Positions 16,770 through 24,207 of a DNA stretch of 64,000 bases are shown here, in pieces. The stretch is from positions 1-64,000 of the forward strand of contig JAFGCC010000020.1 of the NCBI GenBank assembly GCA_016932815.1, given 5' to 3'. Position 1 is the stretch's first letter. Each line of letters opens with the position of its first letter. Position numbers and translations under genes: made by a program. This DNA comes from Microcaldota archaeon. GTDB lineage: Archaea > Micrarchaeota > Micrarchaeia > Anstonellales > Bilamarchaeaceae. The notes beneath the pieces are model-generated. The model worked only from the letters and a program-made list of their open reading frames with translations. It had not been told where the DNA came from and made no database searches.

Positions 16770-17417
16770 ATGAAATTCTTTTTGGATACTGCGAAAGTCG
16801 AGGAAATAAGGGCGGCAACCGAGCTGGGAATCTGCGATGGGGTAACTACCAACCCGACTCTGATTATGAAGTCCGGGCGCAGCCAGGAGGAAGTCGTAAA
16901 GGAAATCGCGCAGATTGTGCGCGGCCCTGTAAGCGTGGAGGTAATAGCAGAAGACGCCCCGGGCATGGTAAAAGAGGCCGAGGAATTTAGCGCCTGGGCA
17001 TCCAACATAGTAATCAAGGTCCCCATGACCAAAGAGGGCATGAAGGCCGTGCGCATCCTCTCTGAGAAGGGAATAAAGACCAACGTAACCCTCGTTTTCT
17101 CTGCCACGCAGGCATTAATCGCCGCAAAGGCCGGGGCAACCTACATCTCCCCGTTTGTGGGAAGGCTCGACGACGTCTCAAGCGACGGCATGGAGCTAAT
17201 TGAGCAGATAATGGACATCCTTGACAATTACGAATTCGAAACCGAGCTAATAGTTGCCTCGGTGCGCGACCCAATCCACGTGGTTGAGGCCGCAAGGCTC
17301 GGCGCCCACATAGCGACAATCCCCGCAGGAGTCCTAGAGAAGATGTGGAACCACCCCCTAACAGACAAGGGAATAGCGCAGTTCCTAGAAGACTACGAAA
17401 AGTCCAAGAAGGAATAG
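16770..17417 (+). CDS. tal: transaldolase (fructose-6-phosphate aldolase-like, short type)
   Basis: This 215-residue protein belongs to the short transaldolase/FSA (MipB/TalC) subfamily. It moves a dihydroxyacetone unit and so closes the non-oxidative pentose-phosphate pathway. It shows [11 protein letters not shown] at the start, GVTTNPTLI near 26-34, IVIKVPMT with the Schiff-base Lys near 82, [13 protein letters not shown], and SPFVGRLDD near 127. The ATG at 16770 has GGGTGG about 8 nt before it. A TTTTAAATT box at about 16716-16724 gives it its own promoter, 138 nt after tkt. Confidence 0.93.
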   Translation: MKFFLDTAKVEEIRAATELGICDGVTTNPTLIMKSGRSQEEVVKEIAQIVRGPVSVEVIAEDAPGMVKEAEEFSAWASNIVIKVPMTKEGMKAVRILSEKGIKTNVTLVFSATQALIAAKAGATYISPFVGRLDDVSSDGMELIEQIMDILDNYEFETELIVASVRDPIHVVEAARLGAHIATIPAGVLEKMWNHPLTDKGIAQFLEDYEKSKKE

Positions 17418-17499
17418 GCGAGACCTCCGGAGCGTTCCGGATAATCCTGCAGGCAACAACTGCCCCTGGCTTTGGGAACCCAAGGCTGGCGCAGGCATT

Positions 17500-18219
17500 T
17501 TGGCTGATTCAATGGCACAGGCAATTGAGGATACGAGGCACAAATTCGCAAGGCCCAGCAGGATTAGGGGCCCTCACCTGCGCGTTTTTGCAAGGGAAGC
17601 TGACGGGATTCCCTTTAGGAAGGCAATAGCGCGAGCAAACCGCAGGGACCTTGTTTTCGCATCATATAAAAGGCTGGGGGGAGCCCCGGGCTCAAGGGGG
17701 AAAGAGGGGCTTGGAGGGGAGTTTCCCTGCTGGAGCGGAACGATGAGTGCATACGCGGAGCCGGGAATTCCCTTCAACAAAAGCAGGTTTTTTAGCCCCT
17801 CCGAGAGGGCGCTCGCATACACTGACCCTGCCGATAAGAGGGTGTGGCTATTCCCCATACCCATAGCGCTTCTTGGCGAAAAAGATGCGATCCTCATCTT
17901 AGAGCACCCAAATTATTCGCTCGTTGAAGATGATAAGGAGGTTTTCGTGCATCCTCTGGATGCTAGCCTCATAGCCTGCATAAGCGCATTCGCGCAGAAA
18001 GAAGGCTGGTATTTCAGAGAAGAAGGGCACCGAATCCCCTGCGGGGAGGAAATCGGCTACACTTATTTCAACATGGGAACAAGCTACATCCACAGGCTGG
18101 AAGCAAGGGTGGGCCCCGTTGCGTGCGGAGGCTTGTGCGTTGGCAGCAACCCGAAAAGATATGCGGATTTCTGCTGCAACCCCTCCACTCCCCTGGGCAT
18201 CCTAGTTGAATCCCCCTAA
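17500..18219 (+). CDS. hypothetical protein, orphan
   Basis: This 239-residue protein is of no recognised family. The N-terminal 75 residues are basic. Residues 80-239 look like a compact alpha/beta domain with several Cys and Gly-rich loops (FPCWSGTMSAYAEPG, RIPCGEEIGYTYFNMG, VACGGLCVGSNP, DFCCNPS). Three Cys-containing motifs near the C-terminus suggest metal binding. The track start is TTG; an ATG at 17512 is an alternative and no clear ribosome site is seen. It follows the transaldolase gene by 82 nt and ends just before the palindromic element. Confidence 0.6.
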   Translation: MADSMAQAIEDTRHKFARPSRIRGPHLRVFAREADGIPFRKAIARANRRDLVFASYKRLGGAPGSRGKEGLGGEFPCWSGTMSAYAEPGIPFNKSRFFSPSERALAYTDPADKRVWLFPIPIALLGEKDAILILEHPNYSLVEDDKEVFVHPLDASLIACISAFAQKEGWYFREEGHRIPCGEEIGYTYFNMGTSYIHRLEARVGPVACGGLCVGSNPKRYADFCCNPSTPLGILVESP

Positions 18220-18227
18220 GAACACAA

Positions 18228-18353
18228 GGGGGTATGGCGCAAATTCATTCACAAATTGTGGGTTTGATGCCCCGCTGCTCGCAGCGTCCACAATTTGTGA
18301 AGTAGTGACCGAATGAGGCATACCCCACTGCTTGCAGTGGGGACTCTTTAGTC
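18228..18353. repeat. nested palindromic element (IS200/IS605-end-like or structured RNA)
   Basis: This is a compound inverted repeat. Outer arms GGGGTATG and CATACCCC (18229-18236 and 18319-18326) and CATTC/GAATG enclose a perfect 14-bp pair, TTCACAAATTGTGG with CCACAATTTGTGAA (18248-18261 and 18288-18301). These in turn enclose the small hairpin CGCTGC-TC-GCAGCG. A second hairpin, CCCCACTGC-TT-GCAGTGGGG (18323-18342), shares bases with the outer arm, so two alternative folds compete. GACT-CTTT-AGTC follows and runs into the rnz stop. The style resembles the subterminal palindromes of IS200/IS605 elements or derived MITEs. No transposase is present. Confidence 0.65.
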
Positions 18354-19302
18354 ACTTTGATTTTCCGGGTTTTTCCTTTTCCCCCTTCTCATCCGTGCCT
18401 TTCTTGCCTTCGGGCACAACCTCTATTTCCATCCCGTCCTGCGCCACAAACGAATCCGCAAAAACCTCCCGCGCTTCTTCTTCAAGCTGCCCGCCCGCAT
18501 TGTACCTCCCGCTAATGTGGGTTAGGGCAAGCCTTTTGGCCTTCGCCTTCTTCGCAATCTTCGCAGCCTCTTTGGCAGTGGAGTGCCCCCTCTCAACTGC
18601 TTCATCTTTCAAATCCTCCCCGAAAGTGGAATCGTGAATCAATAAATCCGCACCCAAAGAAATTTCAGCGGTGGAATCAAGGGGAATCGTGTCCCCCGAA
18701 TAAACGATCTTTAGCCCCTTGCGCACCCGCGAAACCTCGGAGAGCAGTACCTTCTTGCCCTCAACCACGACCTCCCCCTTTTCCTGTATCTCGCGGAACA
18801 TGCGCCCACGGAGCCCAAGCCCCTTGGCTTTCGCCTCGTTGAACTTGTTCTTGTCATCTTCTATGAACGCGAGCCCGAATGCCGCGCGCTTCTGGTGCTG
18901 CACCCTAAAGCCGAGAATAGAATAATCACGCCCCCTATAAAGCTCCCCTTCGCGCATCTCGCGTATGTCCAAAAACGAAGGGTTCCATCCCATGCTAGGG
19001 CTTATTTCTTCTACAATCCGCGAAAACCCGCGAGGGGCAAAAATGAGCAGGCTCTCGCGTTGCGTGTTCATGCGTATGGTCTCAATTAGCCCGAATATCC
19101 CCAAAAAATGGTCAAGGTGCAAATGGGTAATGAAAATCGCCTTCACAGAGCCATAGCCAAGCCCCCGCCTCATCATCTCGCGCTGGCACCCTTCGCCGCA
19201 GTCCCACAAAAAAAGCTCATCGTATTTGAGGGCGATTGAGGGCATCGAGCGCCTTGCGCTGGGAATTGCGCCGCTGGTCCCAAGAAAAGTAACAGTAATC
19301 AT
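18352..19302 (-). CDS. rnz: ribonuclease Z
   Basis: This enzyme removes 3' trailers from tRNA precursors. The 316-residue metallo-beta-lactamase-fold protein begins TVTFLGTSGAIPSARR, the usual RNase Z start. It carries the zinc motif THLHLDH near 61-67, YSGDT near 211 (metal Asp), HDSTFGED and the late histidine in LTHISGRY. The exosite arm region is shortened to about 45 residues. The last 25 residues are a Lys/Glu/Gly tail not seen in the core family. The stop overlaps the palindromic element. Confidence 0.94.
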   Translation of the reverse strand: MITVTFLGTSGAIPSARRSMPSIALKYDELFLWDCGEGCQREMMRRGLGYGSVKAIFITHLHLDHFLGIFGLIETIRMNTQRESLLIFAPRGFSRIVEEISPSMGWNPSFLDIREMREGELYRGRDYSILGFRVQHQKRAAFGLAFIEDDKNKFNEAKAKGLGLRGRMFREIQEKGEVVVEGKKVLLSEVSRVRKGLKIVYSGDTIPLDSTAEISLGADLLIHDSTFGEDLKDEAVERGHSTAKEAAKIAKKAKAKRLALTHISGRYNAGGQLEEEAREVFADSFVAQDGMEIEVVPEGKKGTDEKGEKEKPGKSK

Positions 19303-19341
19303 GAAGGAAAATTAAGCAAAGAAGAATTAAAAAGGAGAAAC

Positions 19342-19716
19342 CTAAGCCCGTGATTTGGGCTTAGCCTTGCTCTTTACGATTTTTACCTTGGAAGGAGTGA
19401 GGATGACCAGGTCCGCTGTGAGGAGTGCGATGTCCCCGTTTGCCTTGTCGCAGGTCGCCTTCATCTTCCCGATTATGTTCTTGAGCCTGTTGGGCTGCTT
19501 TGAGAGCGGCTGGACGTTTAGGATGATTATGTTCTTGGAGGTCAATTCCTTTAGGGCAAGGTTCGCGTCCCCTTCGTTCCTAAGGTCAATCCTCTTTACG
19601 TAGAAATCCGCAGGAGGATTTACGGCATCCCCCTCCTCTTCGAGGTCCAGATAGTGCTCAAGGTCCGGAACTTCTTCCTTCTCCTTCCCGCCTAGAATGT
19701 TGTCGAATATGCCCAT
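19342..19716 (-). CDS. sepF: SepF, FtsZ membrane anchor
   Basis: The 124-residue protein (counted from the second ATG) starts MGIFDNILGG, an amphipathic membrane-targeting helix. It then has an acidic linker and the SepF core (FYVKRIDLRNEGDANLALKELTSKNIIILNVQPL...KATCDKANGDIALLTADLVILTPS). Archaeal SepF tethers FtsZ filaments to the membrane. GGTG stands 6 nt before the ATG at 19716 and only 3 nt before that at 19719, which decides the start. A palindromic ATATTTAAATAT box lies near 19758-19769. Two ftsZ genes are in the same window at 28.9-31.3 kb. Confidence 0.9.
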   Translation of the reverse strand: MGIFDNILGGKEKEEVPDLEHYLDLEEEGDAVNPPADFYVKRIDLRNEGDANLALKELTSKNIIILNVQPLSKQPNRLKNIIGKMKATCDKANGDIALLTADLVILTPSKVKIVKSKAKPKSRA

Positions 19717-19854
19717 CATAACACCTGTTTCTTAGAGCAGTTAGCATATTGGATGGGCATATTTAAATATCTTGTCCCGCACCGCCGTTTCCAGAATACC
19801 GGAACAGAAGCTTTATTAAGTATTTCCGCTAATCTCCCCTCCTAGGTGGCGTTC

Positions 19855-21036
19855 ATGCCTTCTTTTGACGAGTTCATTACCGAATCCAAGATTTTTTCCG
19901 ACAGGGACGTGCTCTCTCCGCACTACATCCCGGATACCCTCCACTTTAGGGAGCACCAGATACGCGAACTAATGGGCTCCCTTGCCCCCGCGCTAATGGG
20001 CAAGAAGCCGCGCAACACGTTCATCTACGGAAAAACCGGGACGGGCAAGACTTCCTCGGTTAAGCAGATAACCAAGAAATTTGAGGAAAAAGCCAAGGGC
20101 AATTCCCGCATAGTATACATCAACTGCAGGATACACAACAAGCCGTATCGGGTAATGCTCAAAGTCGCAAAGGCGGTAATGGAGGGCTTTGACAAGCAGG
20201 GCTACGGCCTGCCCCACATATACGAGAGGCTCCTGGAGTGGGCAGGAGAAGGCAAGCAGCTAATAATAGTCCTAGACGAGATAGACATGGTAAAGCACCT
20301 AGATGAACTGCTCTACACATTAACCCGTGCAAACGACGAGCTTGAGGTTGGCGGAGTCTCTATCCTGGGGATTTCCAACAAGCTCCTCTTCAAAGAGGAA
20401 TTAGACCCCAGGAGCAAGAGCAGCCTCTATGAGCGCGAGATGGTGTTCCCGCCTTATACCGCAAACCAGCTCCAGAAAATATTGGAGCAGAGAGTGGAGC
20501 TTGGGATGCACCCGAATGCGTGCAGCAGCGGGGCAGTCAACCTAGCAGGCGCGATAGCGGCGCAGGAATCAGGCGATGCAAGGTACGCGCTAAAAATCCT
20601 CTTCCGCGCAGCCGAAATCGCAGAGGAATCCGCAAAGCCGCGCATTACCGACAAGGAGGTCCAGCAGGCGCGCGACCTGGTGGAATTTGACATAGTAAAA
20701 GAGGCAATAGAAAAGCTCCCAGAAAACCACCAGGCGGTCTTGTACGCGGTTGCGAGGCTGTCCATTTCCGGAAGCAAATACGCAAGGCTGGACGAAGTTA
20801 AGGACGGATACCTCTTCTCAGGAGAAGTCTATGAGGAATACACCGAGCTCTGCAAGAAGCTAAGAAAGCAGTCAAAGACCGCAAGGAGTTACCGGAGCTA
20901 CCTAAACGACCTTGAGATGCTAGGGCTCCTGACTTCGGTTGAGAGCGGAAAGGGGATCCGCGGGCACACCAAGCTAATAAAGCTCGGGCACCCCCCGCAC
21001 GAAGTGATAAAAATAGTCTCAAAGAGCAACGGGTGA
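19855..21036 (+). CDS. cdc6: Orc1/Cdc6 replication initiator
   Basis: The 393-residue AAA+ origin-binding protein has Walker A GKTGTGKTS near 58-66, Walker B IIVLDEIDM near 135-143, the sensor region ILGISNKLLF and an arginine-containing DARYALKIL segment. A C-terminal winged helix (SYRSYLNDLEMLGLLTSVESGKGIRGHTKLIKL) follows. The track start is a GTG inside the AGGTGG ribosome site; the ATG at 19855, 5 nt downstream, is the real start. Archaeal orc1/cdc6 genes often lie beside an origin. The 138-nt upstream region is AT-rich with one TTCC...GGAA inverted repeat but no full origin recognition box. Confidence 0.95.
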   Translation: MPSFDEFITESKIFSDRDVLSPHYIPDTLHFREHQIRELMGSLAPALMGKKPRNTFIYGKTGTGKTSSVKQITKKFEEKAKGNSRIVYINCRIHNKPYRVMLKVAKAVMEGFDKQGYGLPHIYERLLEWAGEGKQLIIVLDEIDMVKHLDELLYTLTRANDELEVGGVSILGISNKLLFKEELDPRSKSSLYEREMVFPPYTANQLQKILEQRVELGMHPNACSSGAVNLAGAIAAQESGDARYALKILFRAAEIAEESAKPRITDKEVQQARDLVEFDIVKEAIEKLPENHQAVLYAVARLSISGSKYARLDEVKDGYLFSGEVYEEYTELCKKLRKQSKTARSYRSYLNDLEMLGLLTSVESGKGIRGHTKLIKLGHPPHEVIKIVSKSNG

Positions 21037-21042
21037 AGCAAT

Positions 21043-21564
21043 ATGGACATCGTGGATTTCCTATACCAGGCCGGCTCCCTCAAGGACGTTGCGCGCTCGG
21101 GCTGGAAAACGGTGGGGATTGAGCCTGAGAGCGTCTCCGAGCACAGCTACCGCACCGCATTAATCGCATACGTCCTTGCAAAAGAGGCTGGGGTGGAGAA
21201 CACAGAAAAGGCCCTCCTAGCCGCCCTGCTCCATGACATCCACGAGGCGCGCACAACCGACTTGCACTTAGTTGCCAAGAAATACGCAAAAGTGGACGAG
21301 GATTCCGCAAGGAAGGACAGCATGGGCGCATTCGAATATTTCAACTCGCTCTTCTCTGATAAGGCGATAATGGAGATAGTGGATGACGCGGACAAGCTAG
21401 AATGCATAATGCAGGCAAAAGAATACCAGGACCTGGGCAACCCGTATGTAAAAGACTGGATAAAAAACGGGAGCGCCCAATTAAAAACCGAAGCCGCGAA
21501 AAAACTATGCAAAAGGGCCCTGGAAAGGGATTCTTTCAACTGGCTCTTTGAGGCGAGAAAATGA
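21043..21564 (+). CDS. HD-domain phosphohydrolase (HDDC2/YfbR-like)
   Basis: The 173-residue HD-superfamily enzyme resembles 5'-deoxynucleotidases of the HDDC2/YfbR group. Metal ligands are visible as SEHSYRTALIA (His near 34), LLHDIHEA (HD near 64-65) and VDDADKLECIMQAKEY (Asp near 113). The likely role is dephosphorylation of (deoxy)nucleoside monophosphates, although substrates vary in the family. It begins 6 nt after cdc6 and overlaps the next gene by ATGA, so the three genes form an operon. Confidence 0.82.
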   Translation: MDIVDFLYQAGSLKDVARSGWKTVGIEPESVSEHSYRTALIAYVLAKEAGVENTEKALLAALLHDIHEARTTDLHLVAKKYAKVDEDSARKDSMGAFEYFNSLFSDKAIMEIVDDADKLECIMQAKEYQDLGNPYVKDWIKNGSAQLKTEAAKKLCKRALERDSFNWLFEARK

Positions 21565-22058
21565 AAACCGCAACGATTGCATTCTGCATCATGGCACTCC
21601 TCTTCCTCTGCGGATGCGTTACGCTTCCCGATGCCTCCAAATGCGAGAGTCTCAACGAGCAGGAAATATTGTCCGGGGCGGGATGGGGCGAAGTCGTGGT
21701 GACAGATGAGAGCTACGTCCTAAAATCCAGGATAGGCTGCTGGCACTCGGTAGCACTTGCGGATGCGGCAAGGGAAGACCCGGGGTCCGCGGCCGCGCAC
21801 TGCACAAAGATCCTGGACCTCCAGCTTGATTACCCTGATTATGAGGACCTCCTAAATTCCGAATTCAATACCTGCGTGGATGCGGTTGCAAGGAGGATGC
21901 GCGACCCGGGCCTGTGCGCCAACATGGATGAAGAAGAATCCGCATTCGAGTACAATAGGTGCGTTGCGCACGCAACGCCTCCGCAGTCAATGTGCACCGG
22001 GGCATTCATACTGTTTGCGGCTGCCGCAACATTGATGGTGCGCGCTGGCAAGAACTAA
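21561..22058 (+). CDS. secreted Cys-rich lipoprotein-like protein
   Basis: The 165-residue protein has a lipoprotein-type signal (IAFCIMALLFLCGC, lipobox Cys about 19). A mature domain follows with spaced cysteines (KCES, GCWHS, HCTK, TCVD, LCANM, RCVAH, MCTG), and a final hydrophobic helix (GAFILFAAAATLMV) could be a C-terminal membrane anchor. The Cys spacing suggests several disulfides. No family is recognised. Its ATG overlaps the HD gene stop. Carriage in a cdc6-led operon is unexpected and probably incidental. Confidence 0.75.
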   Translation: MKTATIAFCIMALLFLCGCVTLPDASKCESLNEQEILSGAGWGEVVVTDESYVLKSRIGCWHSVALADAAREDPGSAAAHCTKILDLQLDYPDYEDLLNSEFNTCVDAVARRMRDPGLCANMDEEESAFEYNRCVAHATPPQSMCTGAFILFAAAATLMVRAGKN

Positions 22059-22059
22059 A

Positions 22060-22128
22060 TTGGCAAAAAGAGCCCCCGCAAAAAAGCCGCGGGAAAATGA
22101 AAAACAAGCGAAAAACAAAAACGGAAGC
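22060..22128 (-). terminator. U-rich 3' tail of the DUF1805/eS26 transcript
   Basis: On the minus strand the 55 nt after the DUF1805 stop are pyrimidine-rich, with repeated TTTTT runs separated by one or two other bases. This is the signature of archaeal U-tract termination. Similar tails follow spt4 and the gene at 42983, also on the minus strand. Confidence 0.45.
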
Positions 22129-22425
22129 TTATTCCTTTTCTTCGGTGTCCATGATTTCAAGGGCCTTGCGCACGCTCATTCCCTCGCGTATCCCAAGGTC
22201 CTCCGCCCAGCTTGTGGCACCGCGTATTTTCGCGTTGAAAAATTCCGAATATTCGCGAACCCCGGAAACGAACGCCGCAACGTCGCCTATTTTTTCCGCA
22301 GTGTCCCTGCTCACGTAGCTGCACGCAACGTACCCTCTTTTTGCGCGCACCACAATTAACGGCAGGTTTCCCAAATCCTTCCGAAGGCCCATGTACGTTT
22401 TTTCACCAAACTCCACCGGTTCCAC
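22129..22425 (-). CDS. DUF1805 family protein
   Basis: This 98-residue protein has the DUF1805 (YunC-like) layout: strand LPLIVVRAKRGYVACSYVS, then DTAEKIGDVAAFVSGVREYSEFFNAKI, and the closing motif AEDLGIREGMSVRKALEIM. Members are small alpha/beta proteins of unknown function. The Cys in ACSY is a typical position. It follows eS26 after 11 nt on the same strand and ends before a U-rich terminator, so it is probably the second gene of a short operon. Confidence 0.85.
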   Translation of the reverse strand: MEPVEFGEKTYMGLRKDLGNLPLIVVRAKRGYVACSYVSRDTAEKIGDVAAFVSGVREYSEFFNAKIRGATSWAEDLGIREGMSVRKALEIMDTEEKE

Positions 22426-22436
22426 GTTACCCGACC

Positions 22437-22688
22437 TCAGATGCCTTCTTCGCGCCTTGCTCTCCGATTGGCAGCCTGCTTCTTCAATTTTTCAGTAATC
22501 CTCCTGTGCTTGCCGCAACTAATGCAATACTGTTCCACGTTGCTAATGAATGCGGAAACGTTGTTCTCATCCCTTAGGTCAGTGCTTATCCTGCTCCTTC
22601 TTTCGTATTCAATTGCCTTGTTTTTGGGAACGGCGCGCCCGCATGAAATGCAGGTAACAAGCCGATCTCTTCCCCTTCTTTTTCCCAT
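22437..22688 (-). CDS. rps26e: ribosomal protein S26e-like
   Basis: The 83-residue basic zinc protein resembles eS26. It has an N-terminal GKRRGRDR, zinc pair CISC, then GRAVPKNKAIEYERR (compare the C..C.R.VPKDKAI signature), a central variable part, and the second pair QYCISCGKHRRI (compare YCVSCAIHS). eS26 binds the 3' end of 16S rRNA near the mRNA exit. It is known from TACK archaea and eukaryotes but not from most euryarchaea, so its presence here is informative. It is a short version of the family. A TTTAAATAT box lies upstream near 22721-22730. Confidence 0.75.
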   Translation of the reverse strand: MGKRRGRDRLVTCISCGRAVPKNKAIEYERRSRISTDLRDENNVSAFISNVEQYCISCGKHRRITEKLKKQAANRRARREEGI

Positions 22689-22789
22689 GTGAATACCTCA
22701 CTCCTACTATTGCCCTAATTAGTTTAAATATCTTCTTCCTAAAAACCGCGTTTTTGCGTGCATTTGTCCGGGTTTGGGGAAGTTGCAAA

Positions 22790-22885
22790 CAAAAAACGGG
22801 GTGCGCATTTTTTTAGTTGCGCAAAGAAAAATTCTGGAAAAAATGAAAAACGAAATGAAAAGCGAAAACGAATCCAAAAAATAAT
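22790..22885 (-). terminator. U-rich 3' tail after spt4
   Basis: On the minus strand the 70-90 nt after the spt4 stop contain many TTTTT or TTTTTT runs (for example ATTTTTTGG, CATTTTTTCC). This fits U-tract termination. The plus strand is correspondingly A-rich, and no ORF is visible. Confidence 0.45.
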
Positions 22886-23068
22886 TCACTTTACGTTTAC
22901 CGCATACCTTCCGGGCGCCTTGACTTCTGCAATCTTCGCGATTTCAGACTTTTCGGCATCAAGCACGATTAAGAGCCCGGAGAACCTCTCGCTCAATTCC
23001 TCCGAGTTGCACGCGGGGCAGGTATTGCTGTCTTCTATTAGCCTTTTGCATTCGCGGCAAGCTTTCAT
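22886..23068 (-). CDS. spt4: transcription elongation factor Spt4 (RpoE'')
   Basis: The 60-residue zinc-binding partner of Spt5/NusG has the N-terminal zinc sites CREC (4-7) and CPAC (17-20), followed by SEELSERFSGLLIVLDAEKSEIAKIAEVKAPGRYAVNV, the canonical Spt4 fold. It overlaps the RpoE' stop by ATGA, the usual archaeal arrangement. It increases RNA polymerase processivity with Spt5. Confidence 0.95.
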   Translation of the reverse strand: MKACRECKRLIEDSNTCPACNSEELSERFSGLLIVLDAEKSEIAKIAEVKAPGRYAVNVK

Positions 23069-23652
23069 TTTTTGTCCGCCTCCTTCTTGGCCTTGGTTGC
23101 CTTCTTGGCGGGCGCGGCTTTCTTCTCGGATTTCCAGCTCTCAACTCCCAGCCCCTCGGTCCTCATCGTAAGCCCAATCTTGGTGTCGGAAGTGGTGCCC
23201 TTTAGGCTCACAGTGGAAACCTTCACTAGCACCTTGTCGCCTTTTTTTAGCCCCTTGCCCCTCTTGGTTCCAAGGCCCTTGGTTTTCTTGTCGTAGAAGA
23301 ATTTCTCGTTGCCAATCTGGGAGATGTGTATTAGCCCATCAAGCGGGCCGATTGAGGCGAATGCCCCGAATTCCACTATCTCGCGGACCTGGCCCAGGAA
23401 TACTTCGTTTATGTGTGGCAAGAACGAATAAGCGTCGAATTTAACCTTGTAGTAAATCCCGCCGTCTCCGGGGATTACGGTTCCCTGCTCGCCCGCTTCC
23501 ACATTCTCAATTGCGACTATGATTCCCAGTTCCCGAAAAATCCTCCTCTCGTATTTCTCGCGGAGTATTTTCGTTATGGCATCGTTTAGCTTCATTACGA
23601 GCATTCCCGGGGGCAGGCGCACCGTATCTTCGGCTTTTAATTCATAATACAT
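23065..23652 (-). CDS. rpoE1: RNA polymerase subunit RpoE' (Rpb7-like)
   Basis: The 195-residue stalk subunit E' of archaeal RNA polymerase pairs with RpoF and binds nascent RNA. Residues 1-80 form the RNP-like tip domain (MYYELKAEDTVRLPPG...RELGIIVAIENVE). Residues 80-165 form an S1/OB domain (GQVREIVEFGAFASIGPLDGLIHISQIG). The final 30 residues are an Ala/Lys tail that is longer than usual. It leads the rpoE'-spt4 operon. Confidence 0.95.
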   Translation of the reverse strand: MYYELKAEDTVRLPPGMLVMKLNDAITKILREKYERRIFRELGIIVAIENVEAGEQGTVIPGDGGIYYKVKFDAYSFLPHINEVFLGQVREIVEFGAFASIGPLDGLIHISQIGNEKFFYDKKTKGLGTKRGKGLKKGDKVLVKVSTVSLKGTTSDTKIGLTMRTEGLGVESWKSEKKAAPAKKATKAKKEADKK

Positions 23653-23716
23653 AATGAGTCACCAATAAGCTTGGTTATTTTAGTTGCGTAAAGCTTAAAA
23701 ATGCCCTTTCCCGCTT

Positions 23717-24064
23717 TCAGCCAAGCTCATTTGCGCTCTTTGCTCCCCTTTCCCTTAGGAAACTTGTGAGGGCGGGATTCCCGCTTTCTTTTGCCACATC
23801 CAGCACGCTTTTGCCTTCCTTATTTACCGCGTTGATTTCGGCTCCTGCCCTGAGCAGGTCCTCAGCATCCCAGAGGAATCCCCTATTGGCTGCGGCAAAC
23901 AGCTTCGCATTCAGGCCATCTCTTATCCCGTGCAGGGTTGCCCTCGTCTTCTCGGTTGCGTTGCATTCCTCCCCAAGAGGGCTCTTTGGCATCCGGGGCT
24001 TTCCTGCCCCTCTTGCGCCTGCGGCATCCTGCTTCTGCAAAAGCGGCTTTTTGTGCATGGACAT
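23717..24064 (-). CDS. small ankyrin-repeat protein
   Basis: This 115-residue protein has a basic, disordered N-terminus (1-45). Two ankyrin repeats lie near 50-110: LFAAANRGFLWDAEDLLRAGAEINAVNKEGKSVLDVAKESGNPALTSFLRERGA has the helix-turn-helix, GADIN and G-x-TPLxxA-like positions. Such short ankyrin proteins mediate protein binding. An alternative ATG lies at 24058. It stands alone between rpoE' and the divergent endonuclease IV gene. Confidence 0.75.
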   Translation of the reverse strand: MSMHKKPLLQKQDAAGARGAGKPRMPKSPLGEECNATEKTRATLHGIRDGLNAKLFAAANRGFLWDAEDLLRAGAEINAVNKEGKSVLDVAKESGNPALTSFLRERGAKSANELG

Positions 24065-24207
24065 ATTCCCACCGCATTACCTTGGATGCCGATTATTTTA
24101 TAAATTGGGCTTGCCGCGCGGAATCCTCCCTGCCCAGGCTCCATGCCCGCGCTCCCCCATGGCCGTTGAACCAACATTTAAATCACTAGCTTTCCTACTC
24201 AGTTTTC

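Noticed and set aside
17345-17629. 94-residue ORF overlapping the end of the transaldolase gene
   Set aside because: Out of frame with the transaldolase and the following gene, without ribosome site; treated as a frame shadow.
18228-18353. CRISPR-like repeats
   Set aside because: The repeats are inverted, nested and single; there is no series of direct repeats with unique spacers, and no cas gene in the window.
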